Shown here: one piece after another, positions 52,101 through 60,263 of the stretch
Position numbering within the stretch: position 1 is the first letter of the stretch
How the letters are laid out: every line of letters begins with the position of its first letter
Assembly: GCA_910585905.1 (NCBI GenBank)
Contig: CAJUID010000006.1
Span: 50,395 to 114,394, forward strand
Length of the DNA stretch: 64,000 bases
Source: an uncultured Lachnospiraceae bacterium
Lineage (GTDB): Bacteria > Bacillota > Clostridia > Lachnospirales > Lachnospiraceae
Direction of reading: 5' to 3'
The notes under the pieces: model-generated
What the model was told of the DNA's origin: nothing
The model's database searches: none
Seen by the model: the letters and a program-made list of their open reading frames with translations, nothing else
Program-made: the position numbers and the translations under genes

Positions 52101-55100
52101 CCTGAAGCATGGCATCCTTATACTTGAGCATGCTCTCAATTTTGTTTTTGGCATAATCAATATAACTACCTATGCTATTATCCACATATTTACTTCTGAA
52201 TATCACAGTATTTACAAACATACCAGGCTCATTGATTATGTCAGGATGATTCCTACAGCTGACCGGAATTCCAATATTGATATCAGCATCAGCCGTCACT
52301 CTATGCAAAAAAGCAGAATACAATATCAGCATTTGGGTAAAACAAGTTACATTATTCTTATTTGCCATAGCTACTAAAGCAGAAGAAAACTCATTGCCAA
52401 GCTTTCTTGATACAACTTCATCTGTATCATCTATACCATTCTTAAAATACGGAAGAACAAATGACCCGCTCATTCCACTCAATTCTTTCTTCCAATACTC
52501 CATATTTGAAACTTTGGCAACTGCGTTAGCTTCACTATCATACCAATCAATGTAATCAAAATAATCCAATTGCGACGATACTTTACTGTTAACACCCAAC
52601 AGTTCTCCTATCAGTTCTTTGGCAAACAACATTATTGAAGGACCATCTATTATCAAGTGGCAAAAATCCAAGAAAATATATTCACCGCCTGTCTTACAAT
52701 GTATCAATTTAGCGTGTAACAATGGTGTCCTTGACAAATCAAACTTCTCAATAAGATTACCTACAAGCTTAGAATCAGGCTTGGTTTCGGTTACAATCTC
52801 TTCAATGTCAAGTTCATTGCTATCAGTTATATTATAGACAACTCTTGAAGCATTAACGATTATTCGGCTCTTAAAGATACGATATTTGGCAAGACACCTC
52901 ATCAAAGCATCTATGAAGTCTTGTTTTGTCACAGCCGAATCCAACAAAAGTAAAAATGGCATATGAAGCGCTCTGTCATCCTTTCGCTGAGACTCAATCA
53001 ACATCTTCTCCGAAAAAGAAGAGATATCAAAGAATATTTTTTCATTGTGAACCAACTCTAACGGCTTTGCCCATGCATTAAGAAAAATAAACCTATAATG
53101 GTCGCTTATAGTGTTTTCAATACTAAAAGGAATATCTCTGATATTCAGCTTCCACTCCTTTGCAATCATAGAGATTAACTCCATATACTTAATGGATTTT
53201 CCACCATAAGAAACAAAACTTTTATTATAATCCGTAACAGTATTGCAAAGATACTGCTCCCACAGTTTCTTAAGCTTAACAAGTTCAGGATTTGCCCATG
53301 AATCAATAGTATCCATTCCCTTATTACATTTATCGGCAATATTATCACCCAGTAAATAATTCCAGTAGCGAAAGCTTTCGCCAATTAGATCAGGAGAGTA
53401 AAGCTCTGTCGGAAACAGATAGGAATTTTCCTGTTTCTTAGCCAAACTATTCTGACTATCTTTCTGTACTGCCTGCTCTATCAGAGAAATCGTATTCTGG
53501 CGTTCCTCATCTAATTCTTTCTCACAAAATACACATTCCACCACGATATCATCATACGCCCTATACTTATGCTCCACAGAAAAACCAAAATCTTCCATAG
53601 ATGAATTTTCAGATATCTTATTCAAAAATTCCACAAAACGCTTATTCCTGCCTGTATTTTCAAAATCTACACAAATGTACTTAATCCCACTCTGCTTGAA
53701 GAAATTAAGCATGTAATTATAAATCTTATACTCAGCATACTCTACACTAAGTCTGCAGCTCATATACCAATGATCAATAATAACGGTATCTTCTCGTTCA
53801 ACCGAAGGCTTCCATGATATGTACGATATCAAACCATATTCGCCAAATCTATCTTTTGCTCTCAATACAAACGATTGCTTGTTCATTATATGGACATCAA
53901 TTGCTTTGGCATCTACATTTTCTTCATTATTTCTGAATCGATTTGTTCTTGAAGACAGTTGGATAATCCTAGGAATATCCTTTCTTTTCGGATAAGCGAA
54001 CTCAATTCTCGTTCCGAGACTCTTCCAAAACTCACGAATATCTCCAAAACCATTAGCTGCCGTATTTCTTTCCTGTTCATTAAAATACACCTGATTTCGC
54101 TGATTGTCTTCAGCTATGGTAAATTCATTTTTTAAGCAGAATAAATCTTCAAATACCATCTCGGTATTATTCGATAAAGCTGGTATTACCAGTGCCTCTG
54201 GAATGCTTTTCATTACCTCTGCACATTCATATGAGCTGTCGTCAAAAAACACCACTGACTCTAATCCCAAATTAAGGGCGTCGCAGATTTTTCGTATATT
54301 TTCCGATTTTGCCCCATCATTAGCTACTATCATGGAAAAATCTTCCAGACAAAGTTCAAAGTCAACACAGTTTTCAAACAAAGCTTTTACATCATACATA
54401 TCATTTCTTGTACACAGAGCCAACAAAAAGCCTGATTCCTTTGCTTTCTTCAGCTGCTTCTGAAAGCTGAGCTTTCCATCGTCTAAATATACGGATTTTA
54501 TTCCATCATTCCTGATAGTACCATTCCAAAGAGTTTCATCACCGTCAGTAATGAGTAGCTTTTTGGGCTTGAGCTGAGGCGAAAGATAAAGTTCATCAAT
54601 CTTATGCTGCAATATCGTGTAGAACGACTCTTCAAACGGAATATTTGCATTTATGTACATCAAATGATTCCATATATGTTTATTATTATATTTGCTCAGA
54701 TCAATGTATTTAGCATTAATCTTCGTATTCAACAGCGAAATCAGTTCCTTGGTTGCTACTGTTACCTCTTCTTCAAAATCGAAACTCTCCTGAACAGTTT
54801 TAAAGCTGCTCATATCGATAAATAACGGCCTTCCATATTCCTTTTGACTCAAAATTCGTTTAATATTTTGATAATACAAATAAAAAGACTCTAAGGTTAT
54901 TCCCAGTGAAGAAATCAAATACGGAGCATAAATAACAACCAGATCTATATCTGGGGCTTTATTGCCCAATAATCCCAATTCTTGGTTTCCATATGTAAAA
55001 ACACTCAAATTGAAATCAAAGCAAGAAAATGAGTGTTTAAGCTTATCAATCAGATAATAGCTTTCAAATGGTACTGCAATGTTCAAATCTTTGTTTCTGC

Positions 55101-56298
55101 TCTGTATAATCCTTGAGCTCTTTGTATCAGGTGGAAAGTCTAGAATTTGTTTCAAAAGCTCAATAAACCTTACCGCAACCTCTCTTAATTCTTGCGTGTC
55201 TTCGCTGGTTAATAATCTTAATGATATGCTTTCATTATCTAAAACCTGCATAACAAGGTCGTAATGAGTATTCTCCGACACAGCAGACAAGCTACAGCGA
55301 GAATTCTTATAATTACTAAAAGGATAGTTCTCTATTACCAAAAGAGAATTGCATTCTTCAAAGCCCTGTTCCGTAAACTCTGTCATTATCGGCAAACTTC
55401 CTGCTTCGGCATTGTTTATTCTGCTCAAAATAATGTCAAATACCTCTTTCACAGTACTATTTGTAACATCAATAGCAAAGGGAATTGTTTTGATAAAAAG
55501 ACCTATCGTATTTTGATATATCAAATCATTTCTTCCCGATACAACAAAACCAAAATCAGCATGCATATTGTTGTAAGAAGCCAAATACAACGAATATGCG
55601 GCAGAAAAGAACACTGCTTTCGTGATACTCTGAGTTCTGCAATAATTACTAATTTTTTTGGTAAGCTCCAACCCCATATCCATATCATACTCATTTACCG
55701 AACAGACACCATCAATTCTTCCTGGTATATACATATTGCCTATATAACCATCATATGTATGAATTTCTTTGTTCCCTGCATTACTCTTTTCCGTATACAT
55801 ATAATACGGACGCTCCACAGGCAATTGTTCTCCCTTAAGAGCTTTAGAAAAACTACCGAATATGATTGAACTGCTCCAACCATCAATGAAAATATGATGG
55901 CTGATAAAAATCATGTATTCAATATTGTCTTTTATCCTGCAAACGACACCTCTGATAGCATTTTTACTAATATCGATACCATTTTGTTTTTCTTGCTCAA
56001 AAACACTATCAACTTCCCATTTCCCTTCAAGCTCAACAAGTTTCAATGGGATAGGATTGGACTTTAAATATACTGCCAATGGTTTTGTTACATTTTCAGA
56101 GACTATAACACTTCTGAGAGTTGCTTGTGAACGTTGAATTTTCTCACACGCTTCTTCAATCTGAGCAAAGCTCACCGAAGTATTGATTTTGAGCACAAAA
56201 CTCTCAATATAAGTATTTGCCTTATGCTTTTCCTGAAATAATATACCCAACTGAGTTCTTTTCAAACTACTGACATGTTCGATATTATTCTTATCCAT
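49165..56298 (-). CDS. Hybrid NRPS: C-FkbH-T-C-A-T-BtrH-like
   Basis: Numbered from a codon six upstream of the ATG: C domain 15-400 (HHIFIDG at 140); FkbH-like HAD plus acyltransferase region about 430-930 with DGDETLWNG at 591, FFDDSSYE near 690 and RTNRFRNNEE near 790; carrier with GGKS (Ser1041); C domain 1085-1500 in which the HH motif is CH (CHLIIDG); A domain 1530-2010; carrier with GGNS (Ser2054); BtrH-like domain from 2105 with Cys2114, His2215 and Asp2233. FkbH proteins load glyceryl from 1,3-bisphosphoglycerate on carriers. The pocket reads D, G, Q, L, A, A, E, I, V, not a code I recognise. GAGGTAAGTGTA precedes the start at 56298. Confidence 0.85.
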   Translation of the reverse strand: MDKNNIEHVSSLKRTQLGILFQEKHKANTYIESFVLKINTSVSFAQIEEACEKIQRSQATLRSVIVSENVTKPLAVYLKSNPIPLKLVELEGKWEVDSVFEQEKQNGIDISKNAIRGVVCRIKDNIEYMIFISHHIFIDGWSSSIIFGSFSKALKGEQLPVERPYYMYTEKSNAGNKEIHTYDGYIGNMYIPGRIDGVCSVNEYDMDMGLELTKKISNYCRTQSITKAVFFSAAYSLYLASYNNMHADFGFVVSGRNDLIYQNTIGLFIKTIPFAIDVTNSTVKEVFDIILSRINNAEAGSLPIMTEFTEQGFEECNSLLVIENYPFSNYKNSRCSLSAVSENTHYDLVMQVLDNESISLRLLTSEDTQELREVAVRFIELLKQILDFPPDTKSSRIIQSRNKDLNIAVPFESYYLIDKLKHSFSCFDFNLSVFTYGNQELGLLGNKAPDIDLVVIYAPYLISSLGITLESFYLYYQNIKRILSQKEYGRPLFIDMSSFKTVQESFDFEEEVTVATKELISLLNTKINAKYIDLSKYNNKHIWNHLMYINANIPFEESFYTILQHKIDELYLSPQLKPKKLLITDGDETLWNGTIRNDGIKSVYLDDGKLSFQKQLKKAKESGFLLALCTRNDMYDVKALFENCVDFELCLEDFSMIVANDGAKSENIRKICDALNLGLESVVFFDDSSYECAEVMKSIPEALVIPALSNNTEMVFEDLFCLKNEFTIAEDNQRNQVYFNEQERNTAANGFGDIREFWKSLGTRIEFAYPKRKDIPRIIQLSSRTNRFRNNEENVDAKAIDVHIMNKQSFVLRAKDRFGEYGLISYISWKPSVEREDTVIIDHWYMSCRLSVEYAEYKIYNYMLNFFKQSGIKYICVDFENTGRNKRFVEFLNKISENSSMEDFGFSVEHKYRAYDDIVVECVFCEKELDEERQNTISLIEQAVQKDSQNSLAKKQENSYLFPTELYSPDLIGESFRYWNYLLGDNIADKCNKGMDTIDSWANPELVKLKKLWEQYLCNTVTDYNKSFVSYGGKSIKYMELISMIAKEWKLNIRDIPFSIENTISDHYRFIFLNAWAKPLELVHNEKIFFDISSFSEKMLIESQRKDDRALHMPFLLLLDSAVTKQDFIDALMRCLAKYRIFKSRIIVNASRVVYNITDSNELDIEEIVTETKPDSKLVGNLIEKFDLSRTPLLHAKLIHCKTGGEYIFLDFCHLIIDGPSIMLFAKELIGELLGVNSKVSSQLDYFDYIDWYDSEANAVAKVSNMEYWKKELSGMSGSFVLPYFKNGIDDTDEVVSRKLGNEFSSALVAMANKNNVTCFTQMLILYSAFLHRVTADADINIGIPVSCRNHPDIINEPGMFVNTVIFRSKYVDNSIGSYIDYAKNKIESMLKYKDAMLQDVIADFCSEESSAPFDTMFIYQDYSAEINDNKFFSEIPIFLNNAQSILDVRVIHTALDIELIVSYDCKRLAHINVCSFIDSFIEFARRILFEQCDMASKLSDTMLMSAQNEQKIEAFEGLSKDFGQECLTDRFIKAAHKYPENLAVSFKSTELTYSRLNNITNYVAKSLGCCNKTILVICDNPILVAISMLSVMKSGNIYLPVSAKTPTERLLQIIEECNVDMYMASKRSDALKIKYYAINIKELIDDESFYKTQDVIGRYSPEDVAYIIYTSGTTGKSKGVAVSHRGVTNGVINRITLLSLGQDSSSIQLMGYAFDGFIQSFFSPLLSGATLYMVDDICNYDYIESTIKEHTIKTFLTTPTMYESLLSLEKADLLSDVEMVALAGEALDMELVLRSKEMYPNIRIANEYGPTENSIVSTINKDVCLNEVVTIGRPIFNCKARIVDGFGHRCPVGMVGELYLSGIGLAKKYINDETLTNERFVILDDGCRWYRTGDYATWSSKGEIVFCGRKDSLVKVNGFRVDLSEIEHILMKSKLFEKCYTTVSSNNEIVAYYVSDDFVSLEKIVSEVSKELEYYMIPTEFHRVSSIPIKESGKVNLSLLKELIIENNKSCIYVTDFANKLSVHFSLVLNKENYSISDSFFSVGGNSIKAMILIEQLNKAFNTNIDVETFRVFNSPLKLAKKLLSSQGGAEETNEIQPFNKFWFMNCFYTSVMGVLDYYGVPFETFIKNFIVTSVADDNGFNIVFEAIVSEKRLLESMGVDYLCCSLTDYFAEDILEFLFKKVPVIAHVDCFYLPYCRDKYQTEHHNHVVTIVGYDYVSNMYKIIDQQDLQSISFEYKMISAEELLAAMQSASDERETFHDCDYVAFIGTHTEICNEESYEYQWSNVVRYTVDYLDTHCDYDELNISNIVLNFMKMERSIALRNSDNDTAVILRKIMGKIQRRMMWIVSDDRKESECSTLLQILKTTIGVECKNYE

Positions 56299-57046
56299 TA
56301 CACTTACCTCTTTCAAAGCTTATATCATAGTACTTTGGATAAAAAACCCACACCTTATCACATTTTTTGCAAATCTCCGGACACGACTCATCCAACAATC
56401 TCTTGCTTGATTGCTCCATCAATTTCTGATATTCATTACTACACACTATCTCATCAAGCGGAGTATCAAATATATTTCCAATCTTAAATTGATTGTTCCA
56501 ATCCATACAGCACAGATGAATATTCCCATAATAATCCACAGGAAGTTCAAACAAAGGTCTTTTACAAGCCAAAGTATTTTCTTTCATACTACGGTATATT
56601 TCCAAACGGTCATCAAGCTCCCAATCAAAAATCTCAATATTCTTATATTCCTCTTTTAAAGCTTCAAAAAACGGCCTATCATCGGGGTCATAGCAAGTAA
56701 TACAGACACATTTGAATCTTCTAAGAAATTCGTTTTTACATACATCTCTGTCTAATAACAAAGCATTAGTCCAAACTAAAAAGTCCTGCTCAGACACAAG
56801 ATCCATAATCTTCAAAATCTCATTCAAGCGAAGCAACGGCTCATTATAGTAATGAAATGCCACCATACCTCTAAAGCCTAGTCTTCTGGCCCTTTTAATG
56901 GATTCTACTACGATATCTGTCTCCAAATGATATCTAGTATCAGCATATGTCCTCTTATTAATCGGACACTCCATATGTTCTTTTTGCAAATTGCATGCAC
57001 AACAAATCTCAAATGACAACAATGACAAACCACTTAAATCAAACAT
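56291..57046 (-). CDS. SPASM-domain radical SAM-like protein with CX5HX2C motif (copy 2)
   Basis: A 251-residue paralogue of the protein at 36.5 kb. It has the same C18-NLQKE-H24-ME-C27-P motif, FHYYNEPLLRL, and a SPASM-like end with YYGNIHLCCMDW, FKIGNIFDTPL and CPEICKKCD. Two further cysteines precede C18 (ICCAC). The two copies are clearly diverged, so they probably act on different positions or substrates. The ATG at 57046 has GAGGTGAATTAT before it. It overlaps the NRPS start by a few bases and follows the carbamoyltransferase copy 2 gene. Confidence 0.75.
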   Translation of the reverse strand: MFDLSGLSLLSFEICCACNLQKEHMECPINKRTYADTRYHLETDIVVESIKRARRLGFRGMVAFHYYNEPLLRLNEILKIMDLVSEQDFLVWTNALLLDRDVCKNEFLRRFKCVCITCYDPDDRPFFEALKEEYKNIEIFDWELDDRLEIYRSMKENTLACKRPLFELPVDYYGNIHLCCMDWNNQFKIGNIFDTPLDEIVCSNEYQKLMEQSSKRLLDESCPEICKKCDKVWVFYPKYYDISFERGKCNG

Positions 57047-57067
57047 ATAATTCACCTCTATGTATAA

Positions 57068-58981
57068 TTAATTCTCATCAAAAACACGTTCCAAAATAGG
57101 ACTCTGCTTTATTGACATTTCGACCGCACGCTTTAGTGCTTTTGCTCCGTCTTTGGTAGAAATATCATAGTCTGGAAAGATACTTTTCCATTTAATCACA
57201 TCTACGCTCAATCCGTACGGATTTCTGCTGCATATGTATTCTTCTTTCCTTTGCTTTGAAAGAGTGTTGGATAATTCAGGCTCAAACTTACTCTCTCCGT
57301 TATACTTATCAAAATTAGTCAATTCTACCCTTTTACCATTTATATATGCAATCTTAATATGCTTCTTTAACGCAAAATGCAGTGCTTCACACGGACGATT
57401 GCATATCGGCTCTCCTCTGTCATTTAACGATGTATTGCAAACTATCGGAACTCCGGTATGCTTATAAAACGCATATATCATAGCATAAAGTAGTTTATTG
57501 TTATCTGTATCGAAGTTTAATGTCTGAAGTCTTGAGCTTCCATCCAAATGTATAATCGCAGGAACAAAATCAGCCTTTTCTTTACGAATTTGCGATGTTT
57601 GTAACATATAAGGAGAAACATACATATCCTCAAACCAATCTTTTGTAAATTCTTCTAAGACAATTGGAGCTACAGGTCTCCAAAACTGTCTTTGCTTAAT
57701 ACGATTAAGCTCATTCTTTGTTTCAATACGTCTCGGATCTCCCAGCAAGCTACGATGTCCCAATGCTCTAGGTCCGATTTCAGCCCCACCATCTACCCAT
57801 ACAATAACATTGTTACTTATATCGTTCACAAAAGTTTTCGCATCAATATCAGTTATTCCTAAAACAAAGCCTCGCTCTGACAGATATTGCAGTATATCTG
57901 CTTCGTCAAGGCTATCACCATAAAAAGCATGCTTCAACTTGAAGTCGAATCTACCAAGCCTGGAATACATCATAAATAATCCCATTCCCAAAGCTTCGCC
58001 TGAATCATTCATACAAGGTGCACCAAGAAATCCTTTAAATCCAAATTCACGCATTACCCATGAATTATTGGGACAATTGAGACCATACCCACCTGATAAG
58101 GCAAGATAGGTATCTGTAGCGTCAAGGCCATAATCATTCAATATTTTTACGATCTGAGTTCTCATAATGTACTGCGATATACGATTCACTTCTTTTACTG
58201 CAGCACTTAGAAGATTATCTTCCAAGGTAAATGCATGATCTATATCAACCACAGTTTCTTCCGACAGCTCATCAACAATTGTATGGTATATCTCATATCC
58301 TAACTCATAATCAAGCGTTTTAAACAGCATTCGTTCTTCAAGCATAACTGGCTTGACCTTTCGACATTTTGTAGCACTGGCTAATGCCATTAAACTGCCT
58401 TCTTCCATGTTGCATTCTTTTTTAAATATAAACCACAACAAAGCCGGGGATGCTATATTAAAATACTCGAGCTTACCCTTTCTAGATACACAACCAACAT
58501 ACTCATTAGCACCATATGTCCGGGTTTCGGTCTCATTATCTGCACGCAAATCCAAAGCCATACCTAAAATCGTCTCTTTATAAAATATATCTGTATCTAT
58601 CAGCATAGAGGAGAACAGATGAGCTATGCCGTGACAGTAGAAATCAGGTACAAGAACACCTGAATCCTCTGAACGTTCATAATGAGGAGAGCCCCAAATG
58701 CCGTTGATATCATCAAGTGTCAAGCCTTCACGTTTAAGCAGTGTACCAATAAATTCATCAACCTGTCTTGAATCAAAGAAAGGCAACATATGATGTTTTA
58801 ATCTTGTTTGTCTTTCCAATTCCCAGTATTTGACAAGGTCGACCTTTCTGCCGCTTTTTTTCCACAAAGCTATATTAAAGTCATGTCGATTAGCAAAAAA
58901 GTTATATACATTTCCATCTTTATCTACGGATATATATGTCGATAAATAATACCCGTCTTTCATCTTCTTATCTTTATTCAT
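57068..58981 (-). CDS. NodU/TobZ-family O-carbamoyltransferase (copy 2)
   Basis: A 637-residue homologue of the enzyme at 34.6-36.5 kb. Shared features are RHDFNIALW, YWELERQTRLKHH, the HxxxH motif HGIAH, ALSGGYGLNCPNNS, AEIGPRALGHRSLL (about residue 408) and CNTSLNDRGEPI. All expected active-site segments are present, so both copies look active. The start overlaps the GT2 stop in an ATGA arrangement, so the two are translationally coupled, which suggests that GT2 and this enzyme act on the same substituent, for example a carbamoylated sugar. Confidence 0.9.
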   Translation of the reverse strand: MNKDKKMKDGYYLSTYISVDKDGNVYNFFANRHDFNIALWKKSGRKVDLVKYWELERQTRLKHHMLPFFDSRQVDEFIGTLLKREGLTLDDINGIWGSPHYERSEDSGVLVPDFYCHGIAHLFSSMLIDTDIFYKETILGMALDLRADNETETRTYGANEYVGCVSRKGKLEYFNIASPALLWFIFKKECNMEEGSLMALASATKCRKVKPVMLEERMLFKTLDYELGYEIYHTIVDELSEETVVDIDHAFTLEDNLLSAAVKEVNRISQYIMRTQIVKILNDYGLDATDTYLALSGGYGLNCPNNSWVMREFGFKGFLGAPCMNDSGEALGMGLFMMYSRLGRFDFKLKHAFYGDSLDEADILQYLSERGFVLGITDIDAKTFVNDISNNVIVWVDGGAEIGPRALGHRSLLGDPRRIETKNELNRIKQRQFWRPVAPIVLEEFTKDWFEDMYVSPYMLQTSQIRKEKADFVPAIIHLDGSSRLQTLNFDTDNNKLLYAMIYAFYKHTGVPIVCNTSLNDRGEPICNRPCEALHFALKKHIKIAYINGKRVELTNFDKYNGESKFEPELSNTLSKQRKEEYICSRNPYGLSVDVIKWKSIFPDYDISTKDGAKALKRAVEMSIKQSPILERVFDEN

Positions 58982-60240
58982 GTTATTTTCCTATCCATAC
59001 CCATTTTTTCTATCATCTTTACGGCGTACGTCAGTCCACCTGCACTCTTCATTCTTTTTGATAATTCTATACAGTTTTCATTTATAACACTATTATTAAT
59101 TACATCTACAAGAATATCCTTTAATCTATAGATTTCACTCGGAGCAATTACTTTTCCATAGTTTCCGTTACTTATGTCCTGAGCTGTACATAAAGTGTCC
59201 CCTTCCCATGGAACAACAATCATAGGAACTCCACAATGAGCCGCCTCACGGACACTATTGACTCCACCATGTGATATAAATACATCCACTTTCTCCAACA
59301 AACTTATCTGTGGAACCTTTCTAACTACTCTCCAGTTTTTAGGTAAATTTTCAAACAACTGCAAATTATTATAAGCACCAACATTCAAAATAAAATCAAA
59401 GTCATAGAGCATCACAAGGGTTTTAGCTATTTCCAACAACAAATGACTACTGTTATAAATGGTTCCGAACGATATATATACTATTTTTCTACCGTCGTTA
59501 TTTATAAATTCATTGACATCCCTTTTATCATCTTGGTCACACAATATTCCGCAAAATACATATTTATCTTTATCTAAAAACTGAGAACCCAACTGAAAGT
59601 CTTTAACGGTATATAAAAGATTAAGATCTCCTTCACCACACCAATTCTCACTTATCTGCATCTCATCGCTCAATAAAAACTTCTTTCTAAGTAATGCGTT
59701 CATCTTTTTCAGAATCTTAAAAGTGAGCTCACTAGACATTTTCTGATGAAAAACCAGTGATGAAAACATTTCTGGCTCCTCACATATCAACTCTTTAGGA
59801 TAGCTATAAGGTGTGCAAGAACATACACATGGAATATTCAACAACCTCGCAATGCTTTTGCCCCAAATGGCCGCTGAATCGTACACTATAATATCTGGCT
59901 TAAAAGCCTCGATATCTTCCCTTTGCTGTTCTGTAAAAATTCTCTCTATTTCTCGGAGATGATATGCATACTTATATATCTCAGAAACATAATCAACCTC
60001 TTCAGGTTCAACACTCAACATATATTTAGCCGAATATGATGAATTTGGCTCAGAAAACATTTTTTCTATTCGTTCATCATACGCATAGAATTCTACGCCC
60101 TTAGCACTAATAAATTTTTCATATGCCTTTCCACTATAATACCTAATTTTATGTTCTTTATCGCACAAAGCTTTAGCCAATTTTAATCCGTAGTTTACAT
60201 GACCAAACAACGGAATAGAAAAAAAAATTATTTTCAGCAT
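58978..60240 (-). CDS. GT1-family (MGT-like) glycosyltransferase (copy 2)
   Basis: A 420-residue GT-B enzyme. It begins MLKIIFFSIPLFGHVNYGLKLA and has VYISFGTIYNSSHLLL, KVDVFISHGGVNSVREAAH and PMIVVPWEGDTLC, the family donor-site motif. It has EPEEVDYVSEIYKY and other N-terminal acceptor-domain differences from copy 1, so the acceptors probably differ. AAGAGGTATAAGGGATA lies before the ATG. It is 23 bases after the PepT-like gene and is coupled to carbamoyltransferase copy 2. Confidence 0.88.
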   Translation of the reverse strand: MLKIIFFSIPLFGHVNYGLKLAKALCDKEHKIRYYSGKAYEKFISAKGVEFYAYDERIEKMFSEPNSSYSAKYMLSVEPEEVDYVSEIYKYAYHLREIERIFTEQQREDIEAFKPDIIVYDSAAIWGKSIARLLNIPCVCSCTPYSYPKELICEEPEMFSSLVFHQKMSSELTFKILKKMNALLRKKFLLSDEMQISENWCGEGDLNLLYTVKDFQLGSQFLDKDKYVFCGILCDQDDKRDVNEFINNDGRKIVYISFGTIYNSSHLLLEIAKTLVMLYDFDFILNVGAYNNLQLFENLPKNWRVVRKVPQISLLEKVDVFISHGGVNSVREAAHCGVPMIVVPWEGDTLCTAQDISNGNYGKVIAPSEIYRLKDILVDVINNSVINENCIELSKRMKSAGGLTYAVKMIEKMGMDRKIT

Positions 60241-60263
60241 TATCCCTTATACCTCTTGCTATG

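Noticed and set aside
55264..55869. 201-codon plus-strand frame opposite the large NRPS
   Set aside because: It lies wholly inside a convincing condensation domain and has no ribosome binding site; its composition is that of an antisense shadow.
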